A program made the position numbers and the translations under genes. A stretch of 26,480 nt of DNA from a virus, in the IMG/VR virus record IMGVR_UViG_3300020202_000199, positions 1 through 26,480 of that record, one strand, 5' to 3'. This document shows positions 1 to 7,630 of the stretch, piece after piece; the first letter of the stretch is position 1; the number at the start of each line of letters is the position of its first letter. The notes beneath the pieces are model-generated. The model did not search any database, had not been told where the DNA came from, and worked only from the letters and a program-made list of their open reading frames with translations.

Positions 1-349
1 TGGTCGACCCGTCGTAGAGCGCGATGCGGTTTCCCTTGTAGGGGGAGACGTAGACGGTCGTGGCGGAAGTCACGTCCGAATTCGTGACGGGCGTCGCACT
101 GGTGAGTGTCAGGCGGAACTCGCAAATCTGCAGCGGCGCGGCGGCCGCGAGTTGCTCGAAGCGGACCGATTCGCCGTTCGCCGCGCCCGCGCCCAGGCCA
201 GTCAGCACGAAGCCGCCAGCCGCAAGGTTTCCGGTGAGCGGGGAGATGAGCGACAGCGCATTGTTGTGAATCGTCGTGAAGGACGAATTCAGGTCCGAGG
301 CCGTGAGCACCTCGCCCGCGCTGTAGGTCTTGAAGACGGCAAGTGCCAT
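1..349 (-). CDS. Tail fibre/spike protein, N-terminal 116 residues (cut by window edge)
   Basis: The gene starts with ATG at 349, sharing one base with the stop of the upstream gene (TGATG). It stays open to the left edge, so only the N-terminus is seen. It opens MALAVFKTYSAGEVLTASDL, followed by NSSFTTIHNNA. This 'LTASDLNxxF' type of opening is common at the virion-attachment end of phage fibre proteins. It continues with alanine/glycine/threonine-rich sequence and ends near YVSPYKGNRIALYDGST, a motif often seen at the start of a fibre shaft or head domain. A similar opening (LTHAEMDANF) occurs in the fibre gene at 2103-3239, so the two may share a docking mode. That it is a receptor-binding protein is inference; the distal part is outside the window. 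Confidence 0.75.
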   Translation of the reverse strand, partial: MALAVFKTYSAGEVLTASDLNSSFTTIHNNALSLISPLTGNLAAGGFVLTGLGAGAANGESVRFEQLAAAAPLQICEFRLTLTSATPVTNSDVTSATTVYVSPYKGNRIALYDGST

Positions 350-1941
350 CAGGCGTTCTCCTGCGACTGAGCACCGACTTCGACGGCGATGGAGATGGAA
401 TGGACCTCCATGTCCTCGTTGTTCCCGGCGTTGAGGAGCTGGAAGGCGATGGACCGGAATTCCCCGCCCGACTCCATCGGCAGGAAGCGATCGACGAACT
501 GCGCGCCGCCCAAGGCGGACGAGTTCAACGTGAACTGGTTGGCCGAGGCCACGCCGAGCACGTCTCCGCCGCCCTGATCCACCGTGTCGGTCTGCTGCGC
601 GTTGTCGTCGCGCGTCCAGCCGAAGGTGATGTCGAAGTCGCCTTTCGGCGCGATTCCGACGCTCGCACCCGCCAGCGTTTTCATGACGATGGCGCTGCCC
701 AGGTTGTTGTGCGGCGTCGTGACCTTCGCCGTGATTGCGCTCCCATCGTTGGTTCTCGCGGCGATGTTCGTGCGCCGTATATAGCCGTCGCGCCCGCCGA
801 TCATCAGGTTCGGCTGGTTCGCGTTCGAGGCGTCGATCACCCTGGCCACGCAGTTCGCGTTGTACGCCGGCCACTGCGAAAGCCACACCTGCTGCCGCGC
901 GTAGTCGAGGACGATGATGTTGTTGCAGTCCGTGCTCGTGTCCACAGGCACGGTGAACACAACGAGGCTGCGGGCCACGTCCGTCTCTGCCCATGCGAAC
1001 TTGAGCGCCGAGTGCGTGAGGTGCTCGCGCAGATATCGGTGGATCGGGCGCAGCAGGGACGACTCGTTGAAGTCGCCGTAGGCCGCGGTCGCCGCAAGGC
1101 TGTGGACAGAGCCGTCCGACCACATGAATCCGAGGTCGTCGCGCATGCGGAAGATCGTGTTGTGGTTCACCGCGCCCAGCCCGTGGATGAAGGGCACGCG
1201 CGTCCAGGCGTCAGAGCCTGAGTTCGCCGAGCCGTTGATGCGGTGGATGGAACCCTTGTAGGGTCCCTTGAAGACCCAGAGGCTGTTCTTGTGGCTTGCG
1301 ATTCCGGTGATGCGATCGCCGTCATCTGGGTCGATGTCGATGTGCCCGGCCGAGGAGTGCGTCCAGTCTTCCGCATTGAGCGTGCGGCTGTAGTAGAGCC
1401 GCGACGGATTCGAGGCGTCGCCTGCCGCGAAGACGTGGTTCTTGTGGACGCACGAGAACGCGAAGTTCGGCGGCGTCCCACCCAGGTCGGCGCACGTGGT
1501 GCCGTCGTAGAGCTGCGGCACGTCCGTGGTGCTGTCGGTTGCCATGATCAGGTCGTCGTTGAAGACGCTGAACGACGGCACCTTGCCGCTCTCGAGCCCG
1601 GTCTTGATCGCTGCGAACGTGCCGTCGGCGTTGTCCGCGAGGATCTTCGTGCCGGCGAACACGACCCGGCGCTGGGCAGGCGAGGCGGATGTCCCCTGCC
1701 GCCAATAGTCGAAGAGGCCGCGGATGACGGCCCCCGACTCGATCACGGACGAATTGAGCTTCGACGTGCCGCCGATCTTGTGCGGCCCGCCGTCCAGCTC
1801 GAAGAACACGTTCTCCGCGTCGAGCAGATAGGGGATGATGATGTCGCCCGTCTGGGTCGGCGACACGTCGGCTGACGGCCCGAAATCGGTCGCCCAGCCG
1901 CCGCCGAAGAGGTGCCGGAAGTGCTCGCGCTTGGAGGCCAT
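349..1941 (-). CDS. Large tail-hub/stabilisation protein, probably beta-propeller
   Basis: This encodes 530 residues from ATG at 1941, which overlaps the stop of the small upstream gene by one base. There is no signal peptide or membrane segment. The protein is rich in short beta-strand repeats such as LWVFKGPYKGSIHRI, FMWSDGSVHSL and LMIGGRDGYIRRT, with recurrent D-G and W turns. This looks like a blade-type propeller or layered beta fold, as in podoviral tail nozzle or DNA-stabilisation proteins (T7 gp12 or P22 gp10 type). Its place after the connector gene and next to fibre genes agrees with that. The fold and role are inferred from pattern and position; no catalytic motif is seen. It could instead be another large tail structural protein. 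Confidence 0.6.
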   Translation of the reverse strand: MASKREHFRHLFGGGWATDFGPSADVSPTQTGDIIIPYLLDAENVFFELDGGPHKIGGTSKLNSSVIESGAVIRGLFDYWRQGTSASPAQRRVVFAGTKILADNADGTFAAIKTGLESGKVPSFSVFNDDLIMATDSTTDVPQLYDGTTCADLGGTPPNFAFSCVHKNHVFAAGDASNPSRLYYSRTLNAEDWTHSSAGHIDIDPDDGDRITGIASHKNSLWVFKGPYKGSIHRINGSANSGSDAWTRVPFIHGLGAVNHNTIFRMRDDLGFMWSDGSVHSLAATAAYGDFNESSLLRPIHRYLREHLTHSALKFAWAETDVARSLVVFTVPVDTSTDCNNIIVLDYARQQVWLSQWPAYNANCVARVIDASNANQPNLMIGGRDGYIRRTNIAARTNDGSAITAKVTTPHNNLGSAIVMKTLAGASVGIAPKGDFDITFGWTRDDNAQQTDTVDQGGGDVLGVASANQFTLNSSALGGAQFVDRFLPMESGGEFRSIAFQLLNAGNNEDMEVHSISIAVEVGAQSQENA

Positions 1942-2102
1942 CAGAGCACCGCCGTGGAGGCGACGAGCGCCTTCAGTTCGCCCTCGAGCGCCTGGATGCG
2001 CGCCTGCGCCGCACGCAACTCGACGTTGAGCAGGACGATCTGATCCAGCGCCTCGTTGCGCTGAATCGAGAGGAGATCAATGATGGTTTGGCTGCGCTCC
2101 AT
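1941..2102 (-). CDS. Small coiled-coil protein, 53 aa
   Basis: The ATG at 2102 follows directly on the TAG stop of the fibre gene (TAG-ATG), and its own TGA overlaps the next ATG, so it is coupled on both sides. The 53 residues start MERSQTIIDLLSIQRNEALD and are almost entirely heptad-like: leucine, isoleucine and alanine alternate with charged residues (VELRAAQARIQALEGELKAL). A single short coiled coil, perhaps a trimerisation helix, is the obvious structure. Between a fibre gene and the possible propeller gene it may be a small tail component or fibre-assembly helper. No family was recognised. Coupling, hydrophobic pattern and lack of any other gene in this gap support it as real. Confidence 0.7.
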   Translation of the reverse strand: MERSQTIIDLLSIQRNEALDQIVLLNVELRAAQARIQALEGELKALVASTAVL

Positions 2103-3239
2103 CTAGGTCGCCGTCGTGATGGCGGTCCAGGTCGTGCCGCTGTCGGTGTTGACGTACAGGCGCGTCGAGCTCGACGAGCCGTCGGTGCGGATGTAGATCG
2201 ACCCCTGTCCCCGTGAGTGCGTCGGTGCGCCCGTACCGAACGAAATCGTGACGTTTCCCATCTGGATTCCATTGACCGCTGTCGCGGACGACACCGTGTC
2301 CTCTTGCGTGTAGATGTAGATGCCAGAGGGAAGTGTCAGCGTCGAACCGGCAAAGGTCGCCTTGCGGCTTCCACCAGCGGCGATGCTGTATTCGTTCGCT
2401 GCGCTGCGATAGGCACCCGTGTCGGGGTCGGACGAGAACGAGAACGCGGGCGCTGCATTCGTGCCGTTCTCGGCCAGCACCTGGCCGCCAAGTGCTACGC
2501 TGGAGATCGTGGTGCCAGAGCGGGTGATGGTGATGGCGACGCCGGACAACGAATAGGCGTCGTTGACCGCTCGAATCTTGAGAGTGGTTGCCTCGACAAT
2601 CGCGTCCCAAATGCGCTCGTTCGCGGACGATGCGGCCCGCACAATCCCGAAGCGATCCGCTATCGCCCATGCCTTCGACGTCGATACGTCGGGGACCGAT
2701 CCGCCGGTTGACGAAAACGTCCCGGTCGTAGTGAAACCGGAGGTACTGAATCGACCGATCTCGGTGTTGTTGCTGCCGATGACGACCGGGACGTTTTGTT
2801 GCGTCCCGATGATGAGGCCGTTGTTCGTCCCGGTGTTGTTGTCAACGAACAGCTCGACCCATCCGCCCAGCGTGAGTCCGTACCTCGTCAGGGTGCGGGC
2901 CGCAGCGTGGCTTTGCAGATAACCCAAGCTGGCAGCGCTCAGCGCGCGCAACTGCGCCACCGACGAGGTGGTGTTGTCCGTCGTTTCCGCGGCCACACCT
3001 TGAATGCCAGTGCCGGTCACATGGGCCTGCTGCCCAGCGCCCGGGGACGCGCCAGTCCCGATGCCGAGCGTCGTCCCGGTGATCGTGGTGAACGAGCCAG
3101 CAGCCGGCGTCGTCTGCCCCAGCGTCGTGCCATTGATGGCGCCCGAAATGAGACTTCCATTCGCGAGCCCAGTGAAGTTCGCGTCCATCTCGGCATGCGT
3201 GAGCGCCGAGCCCTTTCCGGCGCGGGTCGTGAGTGCCAT
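2103..3239 (-). CDS. Tail fibre protein, 378 aa
   Basis: The ATG at 3239 overlaps the upstream stop by one base. The N-terminus (MALTTRAGKGSALTHAEMDA, then NFTGLANG) is the widely shared attachment motif of phage tail fibres. The body is T/S/G/A-rich with low-complexity beta repeats such as TTITGTTLGIGTGASPGAG. Near the C-terminus come SSDPDTGAYR and GSIYIRTDGSSSSTRLYVNT; the latter is a common closing module of fibres (a variant of 'GSLYLRTDG...LYVNT'). There is no obvious chaperone-type auto-cleavage domain. It should form a trimeric fibre that contacts the host surface. Assignment as a fibre is firm on motifs; the receptor cannot be told. Confidence 0.85.
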   Translation of the reverse strand: MALTTRAGKGSALTHAEMDANFTGLANGSLISGAINGTTLGQTTPAAGSFTTITGTTLGIGTGASPGAGQQAHVTGTGIQGVAAETTDNTTSSVAQLRALSAASLGYLQSHAAARTLTRYGLTLGGWVELFVDNNTGTNNGLIIGTQQNVPVVIGSNNTEIGRFSTSGFTTTGTFSSTGGSVPDVSTSKAWAIADRFGIVRAASSANERIWDAIVEATTLKIRAVNDAYSLSGVAITITRSGTTISSVALGGQVLAENGTNAAPAFSFSSDPDTGAYRSAANEYSIAAGGSRKATFAGSTLTLPSGIYIYTQEDTVSSATAVNGIQMGNVTISFGTGAPTHSRGQGSIYIRTDGSSSSTRLYVNTDSGTTWTAITTAT

Positions 3240-3430
3240 CAGACGGTCTCCACCACGTAATTAGGCTGGCCTTCGATGTAGCCCATGCGCACATAGAGCG
3301 ACCAGTTCACGTCGCCTGTCCCTGGGTCGTCCAGCGTGAAGCGCCCGCCCGCGATGCCGCCCGTCCCGAAGGACACGTCGTCCATGAGCGGATTGCGCGT
3401 GCGCAGCTCGCGGCCGCGGCGGCGGATCAT
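3239..3430 (-). CDS. Small conserved phage structural-region protein, 63 aa
   Basis: The chosen ATG at 3430 gives a four-base ATGA overlap with the stop of the adaptor gene; the in-frame ATG 18 bases upstream lies inside the adaptor gene. The 63 residues start MIRRRGRELRTRNPLMDDVS, a basic N-terminal stretch, followed by a short beta-rich part ending GYIEGQPNYVVETV. No transmembrane segment or cysteines. It sits between connector and fibre genes, so a minor tail or fibre-attachment role is plausible, but the function is unknown. Tight coupling on both sides is the main support. Confidence 0.65.
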   Translation of the reverse strand: MIRRRGRELRTRNPLMDDVSFGTGGIAGGRFTLDDPGTGDVNWSLYVRMGYIEGQPNYVVETV

Positions 3431-4407
3431 CGACGCCCCCCGCCCCACGGTCGGCGGGCATAGCCGGCGTACGCCGAGATCCGAGGCCGGAACTGCGGCC
3501 GCGCGGCGCCGACCTCCTGGTCCATCGCGAGGCGCAGCATCCCGTCGGTGTATTCGGCCTTCACCTCCTGGCTGCGCGTGTCGTCTTTCTTGTCGCGATA
3601 CCAGTGGTAGAGCGCGTGGAAGACGATGAGGTGCCGGTAGCGCAGCGGGACGATCGGCTCGTCCGAGTCGGCCGATAGGTTCGCCGCCGCTACCCCAGCC
3701 GAACTCACGGCGAGATTCGACGTGATGTAGGCGTACGGGATGAGGAGGTAGTCGTTCGGCGGCTGCGCGAAGCGCACGCGCCGGATCGGCGTCGTGTTGC
3801 CGCTCGGCGCGTAGTCGAGAATGGTGGCGACCGTGACCTTCCCGGGGATCGTGTTCGTCGGGAAGCGGCGCCGGAATTCGGTCCTAGAGATGAGGTCGAT
3901 ATTCAGCGCCTCCGAGAAGCGCTGCATGTCCACCGGCCGCAGGAAGTCCGAAGCGAGGTCGTACTCGTCCTCGAAGTAGGTGTAGCTCGCCCCACTCACC
4001 GAGGCTTCCGTGAAGGCTGTCGCGAGCGTTGCCGACGTGTCGCCGCCGACCGCGGAGATGGTGTACGGCGTGCGGGAACCAGCGATCACGATCTTCCCGT
4101 TCGCCCGCATGTTCTTCACGGAGAAGTCGTTGTTCGTGTTCCACGCCGTACCGCTCCCCGTGAGCGACGTGGAGCCGCGGCTCACCGTGACCGTGCCGGT
4201 CGTGTAGTCGTCCTGCGTGCGGATGACACCGCGGCGCTCCGCCCACGGCACCTTGTAGTCGAACCCGAGGTGCATGTCGTGCAGGGCGATGTTGATGTAG
4301 CGCTTCGCTTGGTTCTCCGTCGCGGTCACGCCAGTCGTAGCTCGCACGCGGTTCTGCAGGTCCGTGAACAGGTCGGAAAAGGTAGTGAGCTGACTCGTAG
4401 TGCTCAT
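3427..4407 (-). CDS. Head-tail connector/adaptor protein, 326 aa
   Basis: The start is ATG at 4407 (MSTTSQLTTFSDLFTDLQNR), overlapping the stop of the 45-aa gene by ATGA. Residues 1-60 are helical, with the pattern 'TFSDLxxxLQNRVR...TENQAKRYINIALHDMH' typical of phage adaptor proteins that bind the portal ring. Residues about 68-150 form an inserted beta-sandwich-like section (TGTVTVSRGSTSLTGSGTAW, later YTYFEDEYDLASDF), also usual in this family. The C-terminal part returns to helix (LRYRHLIVFHALYHWYRDKK). The protein should sit below the portal and close the DNA channel, like the adaptors of other tailed phages. Recognition is by sequence pattern only. Confidence 0.75.
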   Translation of the reverse strand: MSTTSQLTTFSDLFTDLQNRVRATTGVTATENQAKRYINIALHDMHLGFDYKVPWAERRGVIRTQDDYTTGTVTVSRGSTSLTGSGTAWNTNNDFSVKNMRANGKIVIAGSRTPYTISAVGGDTSATLATAFTEASVSGASYTYFEDEYDLASDFLRPVDMQRFSEALNIDLISRTEFRRRFPTNTIPGKVTVATILDYAPSGNTTPIRRVRFAQPPNDYLLIPYAYITSNLAVSSAGVAAANLSADSDEPIVPLRYRHLIVFHALYHWYRDKKDDTRSQEVKAEYTDGMLRLAMDQEVGAARPQFRPRISAYAGYARRPWGGGRR

Positions 4408-4541
4408 GTGCCAGCCCCCAGCAGAAGCAGATGGCGCGACGTGGCGACCGGGGCGCCGCCCCCGATCGCGTAGCCACGGGTGACGACGAACTTGATCGCG
4501 CCGCCAGAGGCGTAGCCGCGCGTGACGACGGTGCGGATCAC
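4404..4541 (-). CDS. Tiny two-repeat phage protein, 45 aa, GTG start
   Basis: This starts with GTG at 4541 inside a GTGA overlap with the upstream stop and ends in an ATGA overlap with the adaptor gene. The 45 residues contain an internal repeat: TVVTRGYASGGAIKF and then VVTRGYAIGGGAP, ending in a leucine-rich tail. Short 'VxTRGY' repeat proteins are often found next to connector genes in phages; their role is not known to me. The precise coupling at both ends, in an otherwise empty 130-base gap, and the protein-level repeat make it a likely real gene. Confidence 0.7.
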   Translation of the reverse strand: MIRTVVTRGYASGGAIKFVVTRGYAIGGGAPVATSRHLLLLGAGT

Positions 4542-5575
4542 GTGCGCACCGCCGAGGTCGGGTTGGTTGCGTCATCGAGCGTCACGACGAACGCCGTGGT
4601 GGCGTTGTCGAGCTTCTTGACGGTGAGGCTCGTGCCAGAGATGCCGAATTGCATGAGCATCTGGTGAATCGCGAAGAGGGCCTGCACGGGCGTCGGCGCC
4701 GCGCCGTTGGCGGCGTACGCCTCGGTCATCGCCGTCGTGCCTTTGGCGAAGTCGTAGGTCGCCGTGAGGGCGTAGCCCGTCTTGTCGTTATTGGTGCCGA
4801 CCGTCACTGCGGCCGTCACGCTTCCCACGGCCCCGCTCACAGCGGCCACGGTCTGATCCGTGTCGATGTTGGTGCCGGAAAGGTTCTGCGCAGTCGTGGG
4901 GCTGCCGATGTTTCCCCAGTCGAGCCCCGCCTCGCCGCCGGAGGACACGTCGAGCGCGCGGCCCGCCACCGTCGGCTGCAGCGGCTGGGGGAACATGACC
5001 GAGATGTTGTCGCCGGCCGCAGCGGTGAATGTCGTCCCAGCCGCGAGCGTGACCGTCTTCGTCGCCCCGGTGTAGTCGGAGATCACGGCCCAGCCACACT
5101 GCACGGCCGAGGCGATGTCGTGGATGATGACCGAGCAGCCGTTCAACGCATCGTCTTCTGCGGGCCCGCTCGTGAGCGTGAACGAGGTCTGCGAGGCAAG
5201 GGTCGCGATCGTGGTGTCCAGCATCGCGCCCTGGTAGCCGATGCGGAAACGGCCGATCCAGCCGCCCACCGTCACGCCGTCGATCGTCACCGAGTCGATC
5301 GCGACGAGGTACTCTGACCCGGCATTCCAGAATCCGGCGGTCGTGTTGTCCGCTAGGTCGATGACGGCAAGATGCTTGCCGGTCTTCGTGTCGAAGTCGG
5401 TCGTGGCCGTGTAGCCCGCCGTGCTCGCCCGCTCCGTGGTGCTGCCGTCCTTGTAGACAAGGATGTCCCCCACGGCGTAGTTCGTCATCGTTATCGACGA
5501 CCCGTCGTCCTTGTCAAAGGACGAGAACGGAATGCGGACCGTGGAGCCTGGCCGAACCGTGCCGAGGTCGATCAC
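4538..5575 (-). CDS. Beta-sandwich phage structural protein, 345 aa
   Basis: ATG at 5575 overlaps the upstream stop (ATGA). Residues 1-115 (GTVRPGSTVRIPFSSFD... to GWIGRFRIGYQG) look like an Ig-like or beta-sandwich domain. The middle is T/S/A-rich and resembles a fibrous linker. The last 75 residues carry a helical AAPTPVQALFAIHQMLMQFG followed by ISGTSLTVKKLDNATTAFVV, a module I recognise from many phage structural operons without a settled name. There are no catalytic motifs. Placed just before the connector, it may be a minor virion protein or head fibre. Function is inferred from position only. Confidence 0.6.
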   Translation of the reverse strand: MIDLGTVRPGSTVRIPFSSFDKDDGSSITMTNYAVGDILVYKDGSTTERASTAGYTATTDFDTKTGKHLAVIDLADNTTAGFWNAGSEYLVAIDSVTIDGVTVGGWIGRFRIGYQGAMLDTTIATLASQTSFTLTSGPAEDDALNGCSVIIHDIASAVQCGWAVISDYTGATKTVTLAAGTTFTAAAGDNISVMFPQPLQPTVAGRALDVSSGGEAGLDWGNIGSPTTAQNLSGTNIDTDQTVAAVSGAVGSVTAAVTVGTNNDKTGYALTATYDFAKGTTAMTEAYAANGAAPTPVQALFAIHQMLMQFGISGTSLTVKKLDNATTAFVVTLDDATNPTSAVRT

Positions 5576-6201
5576 CGGAGAGCCCCCGCGAACACAGCTC
5601 CTCGGTTGAAAGCCGAGCCCTTGTCGAAGACGTAGGCGCGGGGGAGATTCCCGCCCTCCCAGTCATCGAAGGTCGGGGCCGTGCCCGCAACCTGCGCAGC
5701 GGCAATCCCCGCCGAGCCAGCCGTGAGCGTGCTGTTCGTGATCGCCGCGCCAAGCGCGGTGCCGTTCCTCTTCGCGAGGATGGAACTCGCGCGGGCCTCG
5801 ATATACATCTCGTCGCCCGCCGACCAGGCCTGCGCGTAGTTGGCGAGCGTGGTCGCCGCGCCGTTCACGGTCACGATGAGCTGCGTCTGACCGGACGTGC
5901 CGCTGCCAGTCGCGAGGAGGGCATAGCGATCAGCCGCGGTGGTCCCGGTGTCCGTGGCGCGCACAGAGCAGCCGCAATACGCTGAGGACGCCGCCCCGCT
6001 CTGGAACTTGATCTTCGCGTACTGCGCCGCGCTGAAGGTGTCCGCATTCCAGTAGCACGAAGCTCCGTTCGTGGCATCCGCCCCGGAGGTCGTGCCCAAC
6101 CCAGAGCCGTTCTTGTTTATGGTCTGCGTGACCTGCTGAGTCCATGAGCCCCCGAGCGCCCCAGCAGCTCCAGCGAAGTTCTCGGTCGCGGGGAGAGCCA
6201 T
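5572..6201 (-). CDS. Concanavalin/LamG-like virion protein, 209 aa
   Basis: ATG at 6201 abuts the TAG of the upstream gene. The protein starts MALPATENFAGAAGALGGSW and has a single-domain jelly-roll pattern: alternating strands, a CYWNADTFSAAQYAKIKFQ segment, and an end motif AGTAPTFDDWEGGN. The FDDWEGG type of ending is usual for lectin-like laminin-G domains. Such domains bind sugars or act as scaffolds in phage decoration and fibre proteins. No signal peptide. A second lectin-like protein is encoded at 7627-8658. Sugar binding is inferred; no ligand residues can be assigned. Confidence 0.6.
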   Translation of the reverse strand: MALPATENFAGAAGALGGSWTQQVTQTINKNGSGLGTTSGADATNGASCYWNADTFSAAQYAKIKFQSGAASSAYCGCSVRATDTGTTAADRYALLATGSGTSGQTQLIVTVNGAATTLANYAQAWSAGDEMYIEARASSILAKRNGTALGAAITNSTLTAGSAGIAAAQVAGTAPTFDDWEGGNLPRAYVFDKGSAFNRGAVFAGALR

Positions 6202-6774
6202 CTACAGGTCTCCCAGAGACACGCCGCGCCCGGCCATGAACTGCTCGCCCAGGATGCGTAGGACTTCGCGCACGGTCGTGATCGCCGTGACGCCCGAGCG
6301 GTCGAGGCCCAGAATGTCCGCGCCCTGCTGAAGGGTCGCGCGCTTGTCTGCGGGGATCTGATTCATCCGCAGGTCCAGATTCCCCGGGACGCGCAGCTTG
6401 TTGCCGAGACCCTCGGTGACATGGATGAGCTGTGCCATGCCCACCACGACGCGCATCACGTTGCGGAACGTGTGCGAGGCAGTGACCCACTGTGCCGGGA
6501 TGTTCAGGGCCTCGAGCCGGTTGCGAACCGTGTTGAGTCGCCCGGCGCCGACCTGCTCATCGAGCGGCGGGATGACCTGCACGTCAGGCTGCGCAGCGAG
6601 GAATGCGTCCTGCACCACACTCGTCTGGGCGTACACCACGCCCGTGTCGTCGAGCGGGCAGAAGTCGTACGGGATGCCGTCCTGGAACGGCACCGCCGTG
6701 TCGCCCAGGTACTTCGGGCGGAACGTGTCGGGAAACTTGCCGGTCCCGATGATGGGGACGACGTAGAAGCTCAC
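6202..6774 (-). CDS. Uncharacterised phage structural-module protein, 190 aa
   Basis: The start codon is GTG at 6774, one base after the upstream TGA. The sequence begins MSFYVVPIIGTGKFPDTFRP and is mixed alpha/beta: an N-terminal beta-like part with VPFQDGIPYDFCPLDDTGVV, and a C-terminal helical half (LNTVRNRLEALNIPAQWVTA..., VREVLRILGEQFM). No zinc, nucleotide or membrane motif was found. Being coupled inside the virion gene string argues for a minor structural or assembly protein. I do not recognise the family with confidence. Confidence 0.55.
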   Translation of the reverse strand: MSFYVVPIIGTGKFPDTFRPKYLGDTAVPFQDGIPYDFCPLDDTGVVYAQTSVVQDAFLAAQPDVQVIPPLDEQVGAGRLNTVRNRLEALNIPAQWVTASHTFRNVMRVVVGMAQLIHVTEGLGNKLRVPGNLDLRMNQIPADKRATLQQGADILGLDRSGVTAITTVREVLRILGEQFMAGRGVSLGDL

Positions 6775-6775
6775 G

Positions 6776-7102
6776 TCATTCCCCCTTGTAGCCGATGGCC
6801 GAGACGGTCATCGTCGTCACGCCAGCAGCTGCCGCGAAGTTGAGCGCCTCGTTCGCGTTGAGGACGAGGGGCGGCTCGATCTGCCCCATGACGGCACCGC
6901 CGGTCGCGGGAGCGGGAACCGTGAGCTTGGTCGTGGTCCCGCTCTTGATGTGGACTTCGGTGTTCGAGGACGACGAGTTGGAGATGACCAGCGTCGTCAC
7001 GTGGATCTTGATCCCGGCGCCCTGCGCCGCGATGACCTGCGTGTTGGACGTGTCGGTCGCCGTCGCCCGCCCGTCAACGATGTTGGTGGAGCCGCGGATC
7101 AC
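6776..7102 (-). CDS. Small beta-rich structural protein, 108 aa
   Basis: It starts with GTG at 7102, preceded by a purine-rich GGGGAG ribosome site at suitable distance, and follows the coiled-coil gene by 12 bases. The sequence (MIRGSTNIVDGRATATDTSN..., IKIHVTTLVISNSSSSNTEV, ending TTMTVSAIGYKGE) reads as one beta-sandwich domain. It resembles the small phage proteins with the 'VTSLIVSNSSSTDTEVxIK' pattern that are found near capsid and decoration genes. It is probably a virion surface or decoration protein; that role is inference. Confidence 0.6.
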   Translation of the reverse strand: MIRGSTNIVDGRATATDTSNTQVIAAQGAGIKIHVTTLVISNSSSSNTEVHIKSGTTTKLTVPAPATGGAVMGQIEPPLVLNANEALNFAAAAGVTTMTVSAIGYKGE

Positions 7103-7114
7103 CCGGTCTCCCCA

Positions 7115-7630
7115 TCACACCACGCCAGCCTGGCGCAGCCTGGCGAGCTTCTCGTCGTAGTCGGCTTTCAGCCGCTGGCCCTCGGCGAAGAGGCGCTGGC
7201 CCTCGTCCAGCTTGGCCTCGGCGGCCTGGCGCTGAGCCTCGACTTCCCTGGCTCGCGCGGAGACCCTGTCCGCCTCGTCGCCGAGTTCCTTGGCCCTCGC
7301 GTCCAAGCCCGACTCGCGTGACTTCGCGATGGCCTCGGCCTCGGCCACGATCGCCTCGGCCTTGAGCGCGGCCGCGCGCTCCGTCGCGGCGGCCTCCTCG
7401 CGCGCCTTGGCGAGGTCGTGGTCCGCCTGCGCGCGGGCGCTCTCGGCCAGCGCCCGAAGGGTCTCGATCTCCTCGGCCTTGCCGACCAGCTCGATCTTGG
7501 CGTTGATCGACGTGCGCAGCTCCTCGAGCTGCTTAGCGCGCTCCTCGACCGCCTTCGTGTCCTGCAGAAAGGCGATGAAGGACAGCAGCGCGTCCATCGC
7601 CGGCACCGGGGGAATCGCGGGGATCTTCAT
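7115..7630 (-). CDS. Long coiled-coil protein, 171 aa
   Basis: ATG at 7630 overlaps the stop of the 343-aa gene (ATGA). After MKIPAIPPVPAMDALLSFIA, residues about 25-165 are continuous heptad-type helix, very rich in A, E, K and R (for example AQADHDLAKAREEAAATERA). No cysteines and no membrane segment. The proline-rich start and long rod suggest a structural or assembly spacer protein. It is not the scaffold, which lies directly before the capsid at 12518-13297. The function is unknown; the repetitive helix makes homology searches unreliable. Confidence 0.65.
   Translation of the reverse strand: MKIPAIPPVPAMDALLSFIAFLQDTKAVEERAKQLEELRTSINAKIELVGKAEEIETLRALAESARAQADHDLAKAREEAAATERAAALKAEAIVAEAEAIAKSRESGLDARAKELGDEADRVSARAREVEAQRQAAEAKLDEGQRLFAEGQRLKADYDEKLARLRQAGVV

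Noticed and set aside
343-1221. Plus-strand frame of 292 codons opposite the possible propeller gene
   Set aside because: Antisense shadow of a well-supported coupled gene; no ribosome site.
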